Numbered from the stretch's first letter, positions 53,977-63,079 are shown. The stretch is 64,000 nucleotides of DNA from Flavobacterium pectinovorum (GCF_022802975.1 NZ_JAFEVZ010000005.1:124001-188000); one strand, 5' to 3'. Notes: generated by a model not told the origin, from the sequence alone. Numbers and translations: made by a program.

Positions 53977-54654
53977 TTATTTATAATGACAGAAAATCCC
54001 TTTATCATAAACCGTCCATAAACTTGCTTTTTGGTTGGCAGCTTTTAAGGCATTATTCGCCCAGGTATTACAGGTATAAAAAAGGCTGTAACTTCCTTTT
54101 GCTTCGTAAAAAGCATCTTTCTTTCCGTAACTGTGGCCTTCAATCCATTGTGGATGAAGAGAATCACTGAAGCTGTCTGAAATATAACTAACTAAGCTTT
54201 GATAATTTTCTTTTGAAATCAGGATTCGTTTGCAGTCATCTCCTTCTTTTAATTGCTTAAAAAATGTAGTATGCATTGCCGATGAACTTACACCGAATGC
54301 AGCTTTTAATGCCGTACTTGCTTTCAAATCTGACCATTCCGGAGTATCCAGATAAAAACCTTTGTCTCCCCAACCGAAAGCAATATAATTCATCACGGAA
54401 TCTTTTGATTGCGTCTGACTGAACTTAATTTCACTTCGCCAGTCTTTAACTTCATTTTTAACGGGAACCACAATATCGGTATGAACTCCGTTGGAGAGAA
54501 TGTAAACTGGAACAGCATTTTGTTCTTCTGTCTGAACCATATCCGAATTTACTGTAATTTTTGAGATTAGAAGTACTGATGAAATGTACAAGGCAATAAA
54601 ACTGAAAATTCCGAAAAGTGTCCAGCCCAGAAATTTGAAAGATTTTTTTAGCAT
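53977..54654 (-). CDS. TIGR02117/DUF2459 family envelope protein
   Basis: A 225-residue protein with an N-terminal membrane anchor (about residues 10-32), then VPVYILSNGVHTDIVVPV, YIAFGWGDKGFYLDTPEW and CNTWANNALKAANQK, hallmarks of the TIGR02117 group (conserved His and Cys, papain-like or related). It is seen near photosynthesis or PHA genes elsewhere; the function is unclear here. Confidence 0.85.
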   Translation of the reverse strand: MLKKSFKFLGWTLFGIFSFIALYISSVLLISKITVNSDMVQTEEQNAVPVYILSNGVHTDIVVPVKNEVKDWRSEIKFSQTQSKDSVMNYIAFGWGDKGFYLDTPEWSDLKASTALKAAFGVSSSAMHTTFFKQLKEGDDCKRILISKENYQSLVSYISDSFSDSLHPQWIEGHSYGKKDAFYEAKGSYSLFYTCNTWANNALKAANQKASLWTVYDKGIFCHYK

Positions 54655-54806
54655 TTTGATTGGTTTTAGATTTAGTTATTGGTTGATTTTTCTGTAACCA
54701 ATTTTTGAGCCAAAGTTTTACTGGTTTTTAATTTGTTTGCGAAATGGTACTCGAATTTTACAGATCTGCTATTGCAAAAGCACGGATTTACGCAATTTTT
54801 TTAGAT

Positions 54807-54894
54807 TGTCAGGCTGAGCGGAGTCGAAGCCTACCTACATATTGACAGCACTTTATGAGCTTCTTGCGGGGCTTCGACTCCGATCAGCCTGACA
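54807..54894. repeat. 25-bp inverted repeat, flavobacterial TGTCAGGCTGAGCGGAGTCG type
   Basis: Arms 54807-54831 and 54870-54894 are inverted copies with one mismatch in 25; the 38-base spacer carries no obvious pairing. The sequence is a common intergenic motif in Bacteroidota (variants TGTCACCCTGAGCGGAGTCG). Possible REP-like element or bidirectional terminator. Confidence 0.8.
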
Positions 54895-54924
54895 TTGAAT
54901 GCGTTTAATTTTAGACATAAAAAA

Positions 54925-54948
54925 AACTGCTGAATTTCTCCAGCAGTT
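54925..54948 (-). terminator. Terminator after ychF
   Basis: AACTGCTG / CAGCAGTT with an 8-base loop; on the minus strand it is followed by T8. Confidence 0.8.
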
Positions 54949-54989
54949 ATCTATTCTCTTTGTTCTTTCTTCTATTTTGCAGAAAAAAA

Positions 54990-56084
54990 TTAAACGTTAA
55001 AACGGAAGTGCATTACATCACCATCCTTTACAACATACTCTTTTCCTTCGACTTTGAACTTTCCGGCTTCTTTTGCTTTTGCCTCAGAACCGTACTGAAC
55101 GTAATCTTCGTATGAAATTACTTCGGCACGAATAAAACCTTTTTCAAAATCGGTATGGATAACACCAGCTGCCTGTGGTGCAGTTGCCCCAATGTTGATG
55201 GTCCAGGCACGAACTTCTTTTACACCAGCAGTAAAGTAAGTCTGCTGTTTTAATAATTTGTAAGCTGCACGAATTAAAACGGATGCTCCCGGCTCTGTTA
55301 ACCCCATATCTTCAAGGAAAACCTGACGCTCTTCGTAGCTTTCTAATTCAGTAATATCAGCCTCTGCTCCTACTGAAAGAATGATAACTTCAGCATCTTC
55401 GTTTTTTACTAATTCACGAACCTGATCTACGTATTTGTTACCATTTACAGCAGAACTTTCGTCAACGTTACAAACATACAAAACCGGTTTTGCCGTAATT
55501 AATTGAAAAGCCTCCATAAGAACTTCTTCATCATTTGACTGAGGAATAATTGTTCTTGCCGATTTCGCCTGTAATAAAGCTTCTCTAATTCTGTTTAATA
55601 AAGCCTCTTCTGTCTGAGCTTCTTTGTTTCCCGTTTTTGCAGCACGTTTTACTTTTTCTAAACGTTTCTCAATCGTTTCTAAGTCTTTTAACTGCAATTC
55701 GATATCAATAGTTTCTTTGTCACGAATTGGGTTTACATTTCCGTCAACGTGTACAATATTATCATTGTCAAAACAACGTAAAACGTGAATAATAGCATTA
55801 CACTCTCTAATGTTTCCTAAAAACTGGTTTCCAAGACCTTCACCTTTACTGGCTCCTTTTACCAAACCTGCAATATCTACGATATCTACAGTTGCCATTT
55901 GTACACGCTCTGGTTTTACCAATTCTTCCAATTTATTGATTCTCGGATCCGGAACGTTTACAACACCAATATTAGGTTCAATTGTACAAAACGGAAAGTT
56001 GGCACTTTGCGCTTTTGCATTAGATAAACAATTAAATAATGTTGATTTTCCAACATTTGGTAATCCTACAATTCCTGCTTTCAT
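54990..56084 (-). CDS. ychF: Redox-regulated ATPase YchF (Obg-like)
   Basis: A 364-residue protein. Walker A GLPNVGKST lies at residues 7-15, switch 2 DIAGLVKGAS near residue 70, and the C-terminal TGS domain near residues 280-364. It binds ATP more strongly than GTP and associates with ribosomes and the proteasome-like machinery. The motif differs from the GTP-specific NKxD, here NVDE. Monocistronic with its own terminator. Confidence 0.95.
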   Translation of the reverse strand: MKAGIVGLPNVGKSTLFNCLSNAKAQSANFPFCTIEPNIGVVNVPDPRINKLEELVKPERVQMATVDIVDIAGLVKGASKGEGLGNQFLGNIRECNAIIHVLRCFDNDNIVHVDGNVNPIRDKETIDIELQLKDLETIEKRLEKVKRAAKTGNKEAQTEEALLNRIREALLQAKSARTIIPQSNDEEVLMEAFQLITAKPVLYVCNVDESSAVNGNKYVDQVRELVKNEDAEVIILSVGAEADITELESYEERQVFLEDMGLTEPGASVLIRAAYKLLKQQTYFTAGVKEVRAWTINIGATAPQAAGVIHTDFEKGFIRAEVISYEDYVQYGSEAKAKEAGKFKVEGKEYVVKDGDVMHFRFNV

Positions 56085-56281
56085 CTGTTGTTTCTGTTTA
56101 TTTTATTTGATCCTGAGTTAATCAGGTCTTCTATTTATTGTCTTTAATTAATTTTTGGCTTAAAATTTTGCAAATATAAGATTTAATAACTCGTAAAGAA
56201 GTAAAATGATGATTAATATAATTTATCATAACCAGAATAAAAAATGACAATTGAGTCTATTTCGTCTTGACCGGGAATAAA

Positions 56282-56309
56282 AAATCCTGAACTTTGAAGT
56301 TCAGGATTT
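56282..56309 (-). terminator. Terminator after the regulatory-domain gene
   Basis: 13-bp arms (56282-56294, 56297-56309) with a very short loop; on the minus strand it ends in T6. Confidence 0.75.
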
Positions 56310-56329
56310 CAATACGTTATTCTTAAGAA

Positions 56330-57493
56330 TTAAAGTTTAAACTCTAATGAATCAATAATTCCTTTTTCTTCATCAGTAGCTGTAAATCCGGAAATATCCC
56401 AGTATTTGGTCAGTACTTTATTCTTTTTATTAAAAAGTGATTTCTCTTTGAAAACATCACTTTCTTTATAAGTAAAATTTTGTCTGTTGAAGCTGGTTGT
56501 TATAAAATTATTACGAACCTGAATGTTTTTAATTTCTTCTTTTAAAACCAAATCATATCCTATTTCTTCATTTGCTGTCAGCAGATAATAATCCTGACCC
56601 TCAATCCTGTAATTAACTTTTACAATTGACCTTGTAACATTTTTAGAACCTATTTGTTCATTTTCTGCTATCTCTGCCAGGTTTTTTGGCTCAATAATAA
56701 CGCTAAATTCTACAATTAACTTTTTTTCAGGGTCGTAAACTATTTCATAAGTATCTAATGCCGTTTTTGCATTTTCCAACGGCACTACAGACATTACATA
56801 ATAATTTTTATTATTAGGATGTCCTTTGGTTGTAAAGTTGTATTCTTTTTTTGTTTTTGAATCTAAAAGCGGATCGAAATAGTTTAAATTAGAATAATTC
56901 TCCATGATATTATTCAAATTATACCCCATCAAATCGGCACTGATATCGGCTTGCAACAGACCATAAGATCTGTTTTGTTCTACCAATAATGTTGTAGTTG
57001 CTTTTTTCTGACTAACCGAAAACTGAAAATTTACAAGACCATCATTATAATAAGAGTATTTATTGTCTAACATAAAAAACTCTCGCACATATACCTTTAA
57101 CCGGTATGAAGCAGCTAATTTTTGCCTTGAATTAGACACGATTTTTTGAAGGATTTTTTGAGGTTTCTCATTCGAAACAACAATTTCATCTAATTTATTA
57201 TGGCTGTTTTTAAGATAAACTACAAATTGGTCTTCTTTTAAAACTGCCCAACGAAGCGTTAATTTTTCATAATTAGTTTCAGAAACCTGAACATTTGAAG
57301 CTCCTTGCAATTCAAAAGTTACTTTACCGTCTTTATTACTTATCAAAGTCTGCTTGGTTTTCATGATAAACACCGTAGCATTTTCTATAGGCAGCTGTGT
57401 TTCTATATCTCTTACAATAATAGAATATTCAGTACTTTGTGCAAAAATACAAACGTTAAATAACAGAATAAATAAAAGTATTAGTCTTCTCAT
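56330..57493 (-). CDS. Secreted protein with carboxypeptidase-regulatory-like domain
   Basis: A 387-residue protein with a signal peptide (LILLFILLFNVCIFAQS). Residues about 24-95 match the carboxypeptidase D regulatory-like domain (IVRDIETQLPIENATVFI, ISNKDGKVTFEL) that also sits at the N-terminus of SusC/TonB receptors. The rest is unassigned beta-rich sequence, probably periplasmic or outer membrane. It is not a receptor itself; the role is unknown. Confidence 0.75.
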   Translation of the reverse strand: MRRLILLFILLFNVCIFAQSTEYSIIVRDIETQLPIENATVFIMKTKQTLISNKDGKVTFELQGASNVQVSETNYEKLTLRWAVLKEDQFVVYLKNSHNKLDEIVVSNEKPQKILQKIVSNSRQKLAASYRLKVYVREFFMLDNKYSYYNDGLVNFQFSVSQKKATTTLLVEQNRSYGLLQADISADLMGYNLNNIMENYSNLNYFDPLLDSKTKKEYNFTTKGHPNNKNYYVMSVVPLENAKTALDTYEIVYDPEKKLIVEFSVIIEPKNLAEIAENEQIGSKNVTRSIVKVNYRIEGQDYYLLTANEEIGYDLVLKEEIKNIQVRNNFITTSFNRQNFTYKESDVFKEKSLFNKKNKVLTKYWDISGFTATDEEKGIIDSLEFKL

Positions 57494-57592
57494 AGGCTAT
57501 TATTGAAATATAAAATAATATTGTCAAATTTAACTAAAATAAAGCATTAAAAACCAGCTCAATACAAACAAATTATATATTATTTTCAAAAA

Positions 57593-57621
57593 AAAATCCT
57601 AAGCTCAACACTCAGGATTTT
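57593..57621 (-). terminator. Terminator after the ferredoxin gene
   Basis: 11-bp stem with one G-U pair on the minus strand (arms 57593-57603 and 57611-57621), followed by T-run. Confidence 0.7.
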
Positions 57622-57641
57622 CTATATCATAATTTTAAATA

Positions 57642-57992
57642 TTATTCACCATGTAAAAACGCCTGTCTGTTTAACAAGGTTTCTTCATCTTCTACGTGAT
57701 TATCGTCTGGCACACAACAATCAACAGGGCATACAGCAGCACATTGAGGTTCATCATGAAACCCTTTACACTCTGTACATTTTCCAGGTACAATATAATA
57801 TACTTCATCCGAAATTGGTGTTTGGGCATCTTCTGCGTCAACTTCAGTTCCGTCTGGTAAAATTACTTTTCCTGAAAGACTTGTTCCGTCTTTATATCTC
57901 CAATCATCAGCTCCTTCATAAATTGCTGTATTTGGGCACTCTGGTTCACAAGCCCCACAGTTTATGCATTCGTCGGTTATAATTATTGCCAT
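57642..57992 (-). CDS. 4Fe-4S dicluster ferredoxin
   Basis: A 116-residue protein with two Cys clusters: [12 protein letters not shown] (residues 9-20) and [21 protein letters not shown] (residues about 73-93). A central insertion of about 40 residues ([17 protein letters not shown]) and the acidic tail are typical of the Chromatium/Azotobacter FdI-like type. It is divergent from an acyl-CoA reductase gene and probably supplies electrons to a partner; pairing with that reductase is inferred. Confidence 0.93.
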   Translation of the reverse strand: MAIIITDECINCGACEPECPNTAIYEGADDWRYKDGTSLSGKVILPDGTEVDAEDAQTPISDEVYYIVPGKCTECKGFHDEPQCAAVCPVDCCVPDDNHVEDEETLLNRQAFLHGE

Positions 57993-58048
57993 TTTATTCT
58001 TGGTTACGAGTTAAAAATTATAAGATCTCACAAACATTTTATTCTGCT

Positions 58049-58079
58049 TTGCCTTATAACTTAATATAGCTTATTTTTG
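58049..58079 (+). promoter_or_regulatory. Promoter of the acyl-CoA reductase gene
   Basis: TTG (58049-58051), 20 bases, TATTTTTG (58072-58079), about 40 bases before the ATG at 58120. Confidence 0.6.
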
Positions 58080-58119
58080 TGCAAAATTACAATCAAAACC
58101 TTTCATAAACAAATTACTT

Positions 58120-59190
58120 ATGTTACAAAACGAAAAAAAACAATCTTTTATAGCACTTGGTCGGTTTTTGAGTCAGTTTTCTGAAGAAAAAAACACTCAA
58201 AATGAATCTGTTTTAGGTAATGACTTGTTTTTTGAAGATTTTATAAACCTTATTCAGCTTTCGCAGTCACACAACGGATGGTACACTCCTGAACAAGTGC
58301 ATTTTGCAATAAAATCGTGGTCAGATGCTCTTACTGAAGAAAATATAGACAAATGGCTTTCCAACTATTCTGGTGAGTTTGCTCAAAACAATAAAAAAGA
58401 AAAAACAGTTGCCTTAATTTTAGCCGGAAATATTCCGCTCGTAGGTTTTCATGATTTTTTATCGGTTTTAATTACCGGAAATAAAGCTTTGATAAAAACG
58501 TCTTCTAATGACCAGCATTTATTGCCATTTTTGGCCAGATATTTAATTTTTACTGACGAAAGTTTAAAAGATAAAATCACTTTCGTGGAAGGAAAATTAG
58601 AGAATTTTGACACTGTAATCGCCACAGGAAGCAACAATACAGCACGTTATTTTGAATATTATTTTAAAGATAAGCCTTCAATTATCCGTAAAAACAGAAA
58701 TTCTGTTGCAGTATTGAACGGTAAAGAATCTAAAGAAGATCTGCAAGCTTTAGGTGAGGATATTTTTCGCTATTTTGGTTTAGGATGTCGAAATGTATCT
58801 AAACTTTTTGTTCCGAAAGAGTATAAATTTGACACTTTTTTTGAAGCCATTTTCAAATATCAGGATGTGATTCATTACGAAAAATATGCTAATAATTATG
58901 ACTACAACAAAGCTGTTTTTTTAATGAGCAATTTTAAATTACTGGATAATGGATTTTTGACAATAAAAGAAGATTCCAGTTATGCTTCTCCTATTTCAAG
59001 CGTTTTTTATGAGTTTTACGAAAATTTAGAAGATTTACAAAATCGCCTTGAGGCTGAATCTGAGCAAATTCAATGTATTGTAAGCAATAATTTGATTAAA
59101 AACAGTATTTCTTTTGGCAAAACACAGACTCCGCAATTATGGGATTACGCAGACAACATTGATACTATATCGTTTTTGTTAATAACATAG
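58120..59190 (+). CDS. Acyl-CoA reductase (LuxC-related)
   Basis: A 356-residue protein. The nucleotide-binding region includes ALILAGNIPLVGFHDFL near residue 94 and VIATGSNNTARYFEYYF, and the catalytic cysteine lies in GLGCRNVSKLF near residue 225, as in LuxC and fatty acyl-CoA reductases. It would reduce a long-chain acyl-CoA with NADPH to aldehyde, perhaps for lipid or wax-like products. Shared orientation with the ferredoxin-serC region is common in Bacteroidota; a link to serine synthesis is not proven. Confidence 0.85.
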   Translation: MLQNEKKQSFIALGRFLSQFSEEKNTQNESVLGNDLFFEDFINLIQLSQSHNGWYTPEQVHFAIKSWSDALTEENIDKWLSNYSGEFAQNNKKEKTVALILAGNIPLVGFHDFLSVLITGNKALIKTSSNDQHLLPFLARYLIFTDESLKDKITFVEGKLENFDTVIATGSNNTARYFEYYFKDKPSIIRKNRNSVAVLNGKESKEDLQALGEDIFRYFGLGCRNVSKLFVPKEYKFDTFFEAIFKYQDVIHYEKYANNYDYNKAVFLMSNFKLLDNGFLTIKEDSSYASPISSVFYEFYENLEDLQNRLEAESEQIQCIVSNNLIKNSISFGKTQTPQLWDYADNIDTISFLLIT

Positions 59191-59284
59191 GATAAAAAAT
59201 TATAATTATTGCGAATAATTTAATGCTTTTTCGGCTTGTATTCCCGAAATTTGCGTTTTTAAAATTTGGACTTTTAACTATACC

Positions 59285-60355
59285 ATGAAAAAACACAACT
59301 ACAGCGCAGGACCAAGTATTTTACCTCAGGAAGTTTTTGAAAAAGCATCAAAAGCAGTTTTAGATTTTAATAATTCAGGATTATCAATTCTTGAAATTTC
59401 GCACCGAAGCAAAGATTTCGTTGCAGTTATGGATGAAGCCCGTGCATTGGCTTTAGACTTACTAGGCCTTACAGGCAAAGGATATCAGGCTTTGTTTTTG
59501 CAGGGAGGAGCAAGTACAGCATTTTTAATGGCTCCTTACAACCTGATGAAAGAAAACGGAAAAGCAGCATATTTAGATTCCGGAACATGGGCGACAGCAG
59601 CCATCAAAGAAGCTAAACTTTTTGGAGAAACGGTTGTCGTAGGTTCTTCAAAAGACGATAATTACACTTATGTTCCAAAAGGTTATGAAATACCGGCTGA
59701 CGCAGATTATTTTCACTGCACAAGCAACAACACCATTTTCGGAACACAAATGAAAGAATTCCCAACAACAAACATTCCTGTTGTATGTGATATGAGTTCT
59801 GATATTTTTTCACGTGTATTAGACTTCTCTAAATTTGACATAATTTATGCCGGAGCTCAAAAAAATATGGGACCTGCAGGAGCTACTTTAGTCGTAGTAA
59901 AGGAAGAAATCTTAGGTAAAAATGGAAGAACAATTCCTAGTATGTTAGATTACAGCAAACATATTAAAGCAGAAAGTATGTACAACACTCCTTCTGTTTT
60001 CCCTGTATATGTTTCTTTGTTAACATTACAATGGATCAAAGAAAAAGGCGGTATAGCTGCTGTTGAAAAATTAAACAATGCAAAAGCAGAACTACTTTAT
60101 AATGAAATCGACAGAAACCCATTATTCAAAGGAGCTGCAGCTGTAGAAGATCGTTCTAACATGAACGTTACTTTCCTACTTACAAACGCAGATCATACAG
60201 AAACGTTTGATAAATTATGGAAAGAAGCTGGAATTTCAGGATTGCCTGGACACCGTTCTGTAGGTGGTTACAGAGCTTCTATTTACAACGCTATGCCTAT
60301 CGAAAGTGTTCAGGTTTTAGTAGATGTAATGAAAGCTTTGGAAACAAAGATTTAA
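59285..60355 (+). CDS. serC: Phosphoserine aminotransferase
   Basis: A 356-residue PLP enzyme: HNYSAGPSILPQEVFEKAS at the start, LFLQGGASTAFLMAPYNL, the PLP lysine in YAGAQKNMGPAG near residue 193, and GLPGHRSVGGYRAS near the C-terminus. It makes phosphoserine from 3-phosphohydroxypyruvate. serA follows, separated by a repeat-rich spacer, so the two serve one pathway. Confidence 0.96.
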   Translation: MKKHNYSAGPSILPQEVFEKASKAVLDFNNSGLSILEISHRSKDFVAVMDEARALALDLLGLTGKGYQALFLQGGASTAFLMAPYNLMKENGKAAYLDSGTWATAAIKEAKLFGETVVVGSSKDDNYTYVPKGYEIPADADYFHCTSNNTIFGTQMKEFPTTNIPVVCDMSSDIFSRVLDFSKFDIIYAGAQKNMGPAGATLVVVKEEILGKNGRTIPSMLDYSKHIKAESMYNTPSVFPVYVSLLTLQWIKEKGGIAAVEKLNNAKAELLYNEIDRNPLFKGAAAVEDRSNMNVTFLLTNADHTETFDKLWKEAGISGLPGHRSVGGYRASIYNAMPIESVQVLVDVMKALETKI

Positions 60356-60365
60356 AAATTAAAAT

Positions 60366-60476
60366 ATTGAATGATTTAAAGATTCATTTGCATCTACAAA
60401 CCATTCTATTTCTTTATTCAAACAAACAGATTGAATATTTAAATTATTAAATTTTTCAATCTTTAAATATCAAAAA
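60366..60476. repeat. Octamer-phased arrays between serC and serA (TTTAAAkn core)
   Basis: Left units ATTGAATG, ATTTAAAG, ATTCATTT (60366-60389) and right units GATTGAAT, ATTTAAAT, TATTAAAT, TTTTCAAT, CTTTAAAT, ATCAAAAA (60429-60476), in 8-base steps. AATCTTTAAAT matches the inverse of the left array. It ends just before the serA ATG. Confidence 0.75.
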
Positions 60477-60478
60477 AA

Positions 60479-61429
60479 ATGAAAGTATTAGCCAATGATG
60501 GAATTTCTAAAAGTGGAATTCTAGCTTTAGAAAAAGGTGGATTTGAAGTTATCACTACAAAAGTAGCTCAGGAACAAGTTGCTAATTTTGTTAACGAAAA
60601 TAATGTAGACGTTGTTTTGGTACGTAGTGCTACCAAAGTACGCAAAGATATTATTGATGCTTGTCCCGGTATCAAAATCATCGGACGTGGTGGTGTTGGT
60701 ATGGATAACATTGATGTTGACTATGCTAAAAGCAAAGGAATTCATGTAATTAACACACCTGCTTCTTCATCAGAATCAGTTGCTGAATTGGTATTTGGAC
60801 ACTTACTTTCTGGTGTTCGTTTTTTACACGATTCTAACAGAAATATGCCTTTGGAAGGTGATTCAAACTTTGATGGTTTGAAAAAAGCTTACGCAAACGG
60901 AACTGAATTAAGAGGAAAAACACTAGGAATTGTTGGTATTGGACGTATTGGTCAGGCTACTGCAAAAATGGCTCTTGGTTTAGGTATGAAAGTTATTGCA
61001 GCTGATGGTTTTATTCCTTCAGTTGATGTAAAAGTGGAGTTTTTTGATGGTCAGTCTATCACGACTACAATCGTTCCTCAGTCCTTAGAGTCTTTATTAA
61101 AAGAATCTGATTTCATTACCTTACACGTTCCTGCTCAGGATGGTTATATTATTGGAGAGAAAGAATTCGAAATCATGAAAAATGGTGTTGGAATCGTAAA
61201 CTGTGCACGCGGAGGTGTTATTGATGAAGTAGCCTTGGTAAAAGCTTTAGATTCAGGAAAAGTAGCATTTGCAGGATTAGACGTTTTTGAAAACGAGCCA
61301 AAACCTGAAATGGCAATTTTGATGCACTCTAAAATTTCATTGACTCCACATATTGGAGCTGCTACAGGAGAAGCTCAGGACAGAATTGGTACTGAATTAG
61401 CATCACAAATTATTACTTTATTGAGTTAA
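60479..61429 (+). CDS. serA: D-3-phosphoglycerate dehydrogenase-type 2-hydroxyacid dehydrogenase
   Basis: A 316-residue protein with the NAD-binding fingerprint GIVGIGRIGQATAKMA near residue 150, catalytic Arg in NCARGGVIDE, Glu in ENEPKP and His in LTPHIGAATGEA. It oxidises 3-phosphoglycerate for serine synthesis. There is no ACT domain, so feedback by serine through that domain is absent. Co-located with serC. Confidence 0.9.
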   Translation: MKVLANDGISKSGILALEKGGFEVITTKVAQEQVANFVNENNVDVVLVRSATKVRKDIIDACPGIKIIGRGGVGMDNIDVDYAKSKGIHVINTPASSSESVAELVFGHLLSGVRFLHDSNRNMPLEGDSNFDGLKKAYANGTELRGKTLGIVGIGRIGQATAKMALGLGMKVIAADGFIPSVDVKVEFFDGQSITTTIVPQSLESLLKESDFITLHVPAQDGYIIGEKEFEIMKNGVGIVNCARGGVIDEVALVKALDSGKVAFAGLDVFENEPKPEMAILMHSKISLTPHIGAATGEAQDRIGTELASQIITLLS

Positions 61430-61452
61430 TTTATTATAACTAAATAATCTTG

Positions 61453-61488
61453 AAGGGATTTATTAACACTGATTAATAAATCCCTTTT
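61453..61488 (+). terminator. Terminator after serA
   Basis: 14-bp inverted repeat (61453-61466, 61473-61486), 6-base loop, then a T-rich tract. Confidence 0.85.
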
Positions 61489-61533
61489 GTTTTTTTACTA
61501 AATTTGAGTTCAATCTAAAAACTATAACCTATT

Positions 61534-62091
61534 ATGTTAGACCAATTAACCCAATTAGTACAGCAATTTGGAGGTGATGCCGTTGTCAAAAACAATGCTA
61601 TTCCAAATGAGCAAAATGAAGATGTATTGAACGAAACGAGCAGTTCTATTTTTTCAGGACTGCAAAAAATTGCTTCAGAAGGCGGCGTAGAACAATTAGC
61701 CGGTTTATTTCAGGGTGGCTTAATAGACAGCACAAACCCTGTCGTTCAACAACTATCACAACAATTATCCGGAAATCTTGGGCAAAAATTTGGTTTAAAC
61801 AGTGATACTTCTTCAAATGTTGCCGGAAGTATGATTCCGCAGATTTTAAATTCTTTGGTAAACAAAGCAAAAGATCCTAATGATGGTAGTTTTCAAATTT
61901 CGGATATCATTAATTCAATTTCAGGAAACGGTGGTCAGGCTTCTAACATAATGGATACTATTTCGAAATACGGAATGCAATTTGGACTGGACCAAAATGC
62001 TGATGGAAAAGTTGATGTCGCAGATGCCATAGCTGTTGCATCCAGTAAAGGTGGTTTTAGCAGCCTTCTTGGTAAATTATTTGGAAAATAA
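61534..62091 (+). CDS. DUF937-like helical protein with EF-hand/dockerin-type loop
   Basis: A 185-residue protein, helical and glutamine/asparagine/glycine-rich, resembling the DUF937 family (SGLQKIASEGGVEQLAGLF, SMIPQILNSLVNKA). Residues 153-164, DQNADGKVDVAD, fit the canonical calcium-binding loop of EF-hands and dockerins (Asp/Asn at 1, 3, 5, 9 and 12). No signal peptide. Function unknown. Confidence 0.7.
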   Translation: MLDQLTQLVQQFGGDAVVKNNAIPNEQNEDVLNETSSSIFSGLQKIASEGGVEQLAGLFQGGLIDSTNPVVQQLSQQLSGNLGQKFGLNSDTSSNVAGSMIPQILNSLVNKAKDPNDGSFQISDIINSISGNGGQASNIMDTISKYGMQFGLDQNADGKVDVADAIAVASSKGGFSSLLGKLFGK

Positions 62092-62150
62092 TTTACTTAA
62101 AAATTCTAAACCCTTAAGAATACTAAATACTAAATTCCCGAGATTCAATA

Positions 62151-62185
62151 AAAAGCTGTTTTTGCAATGTAAAAACAGCTTTTCT
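62151..62185 (+). terminator. Terminator after the DUF937-like gene
   Basis: 13-bp arms AAAAGCTGTTTTT/AAAAACAGCTTTT (62151-62163, 62171-62183) with a 7-base loop. Confidence 0.85.
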
Positions 62186-62306
62186 TTTTATTATTAAAAA
62201 CAAAACCGTAATGGCTTTTAAAACATTAATGTCTCTTTATACAAAGTGTTAAATAGCAAAACATCTGTCAAAATTATTCGTAATTTTAGACTAAAATTTT
62301 CTTGCT

Positions 62307-62744
62307 ATGAAAAAATGCATTTACATATTAATGGTTCTATTGACAGTAATTGCGTGCTCGACAGCTTCAAAAAATGCTTTCGCATCAAAAGAGTCTAAAA
62401 CAAAAACTACTGTAAATGATACCGTACGAATTGCCAATGACTCCTTAGAGTACGAAGTTATTATTATAGACAACGGATTTAGTTTTTGGCTTTCTTCTCA
62501 GGCATTACCCAGAAATTATTATTCTTTAAACTATCTGGAAAATAAAAATCAGATATATGTAAACGAATGGAATAATCGTGTTTTACAGCCACAGCGCTTC
62601 AATCCTAACTTGTACGAGATGACTATAGATTATCAGTCACATATCAGATATGGTTACGAAGTAAATTATCTTATTTACAATTACATGATTTACTTTCAAA
62701 ATACTTACAAACAAAAACTGGCAGGCTACGTACCTTCCAGATAA
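62307..62744 (+). CDS. DUF6146 family lipoprotein
   Basis: A 145-residue protein with a type II signal peptide (VLLTVIACS, Cys near residue 17) and the conserved FSFWLSSQALPRNYYS and NEWNNRVLQP segments of DUF6146. Function unknown; probably outer-membrane associated. The DUF6787 gene follows in the same direction. Confidence 0.8.
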   Translation: MKKCIYILMVLLTVIACSTASKNAFASKESKTKTTVNDTVRIANDSLEYEVIIIDNGFSFWLSSQALPRNYYSLNYLENKNQIYVNEWNNRVLQPQRFNPNLYEMTIDYQSHIRYGYEVNYLIYNYMIYFQNTYKQKLAGYVPSR

Positions 62745-62776
62745 TGTTACTATATTTGTAATCATTCCAAACAAAA

Positions 62777-63079
62777 ATGAATCGATTAAAGCAGCGCTGG
62801 GGTGTAACCTCTAATTTTCAATTTGTCATCATATTTATTGTTTTTGCCATTACCGGATCGGCATCTGCATGGCTGTCCAGACCTTTTTGCGAATGGCTTA
62901 ACATTACTAAAGAAGATTTTGGCGGATGGTTTACCCTTATTCGATTAATAATCATCTTTCCTATTTATCAGGTACTACTGGTTGCAATAGGGACTCTTTT
63001 TGGACAATTTCGTTTTTTTTGGAATTTCGAAAAGAGAATGCTTAAAAGTTTAGGATTAGGATTTTTGTTTAAAAAATAA
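62777..63079 (+). CDS. DUF6787 family membrane protein
   Basis: A 100-residue protein with two membrane helices (about residues 15-33 and 54-75), the start RLKQRWGVTSNFQ and the end RFFWNFEKRM typical of DUF6787. A TATATTTG box (62751-62758) gives it a probable promoter of its own. Function unknown. Confidence 0.8.
   Translation: MNRLKQRWGVTSNFQFVIIFIVFAITGSASAWLSRPFCEWLNITKEDFGGWFTLIRLIIIFPIYQVLLVAIGTLFGQFRFFWNFEKRMLKSLGLGFLFKK

Larger units (their letters stand above)
54655..54989. other. Gene-free interval of 335 bases
   Basis: It holds the inverted repeat at 54807-54894 and the ychF terminator at 54925-54948. No gene or promoter is otherwise evident. Confidence 0.6.
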
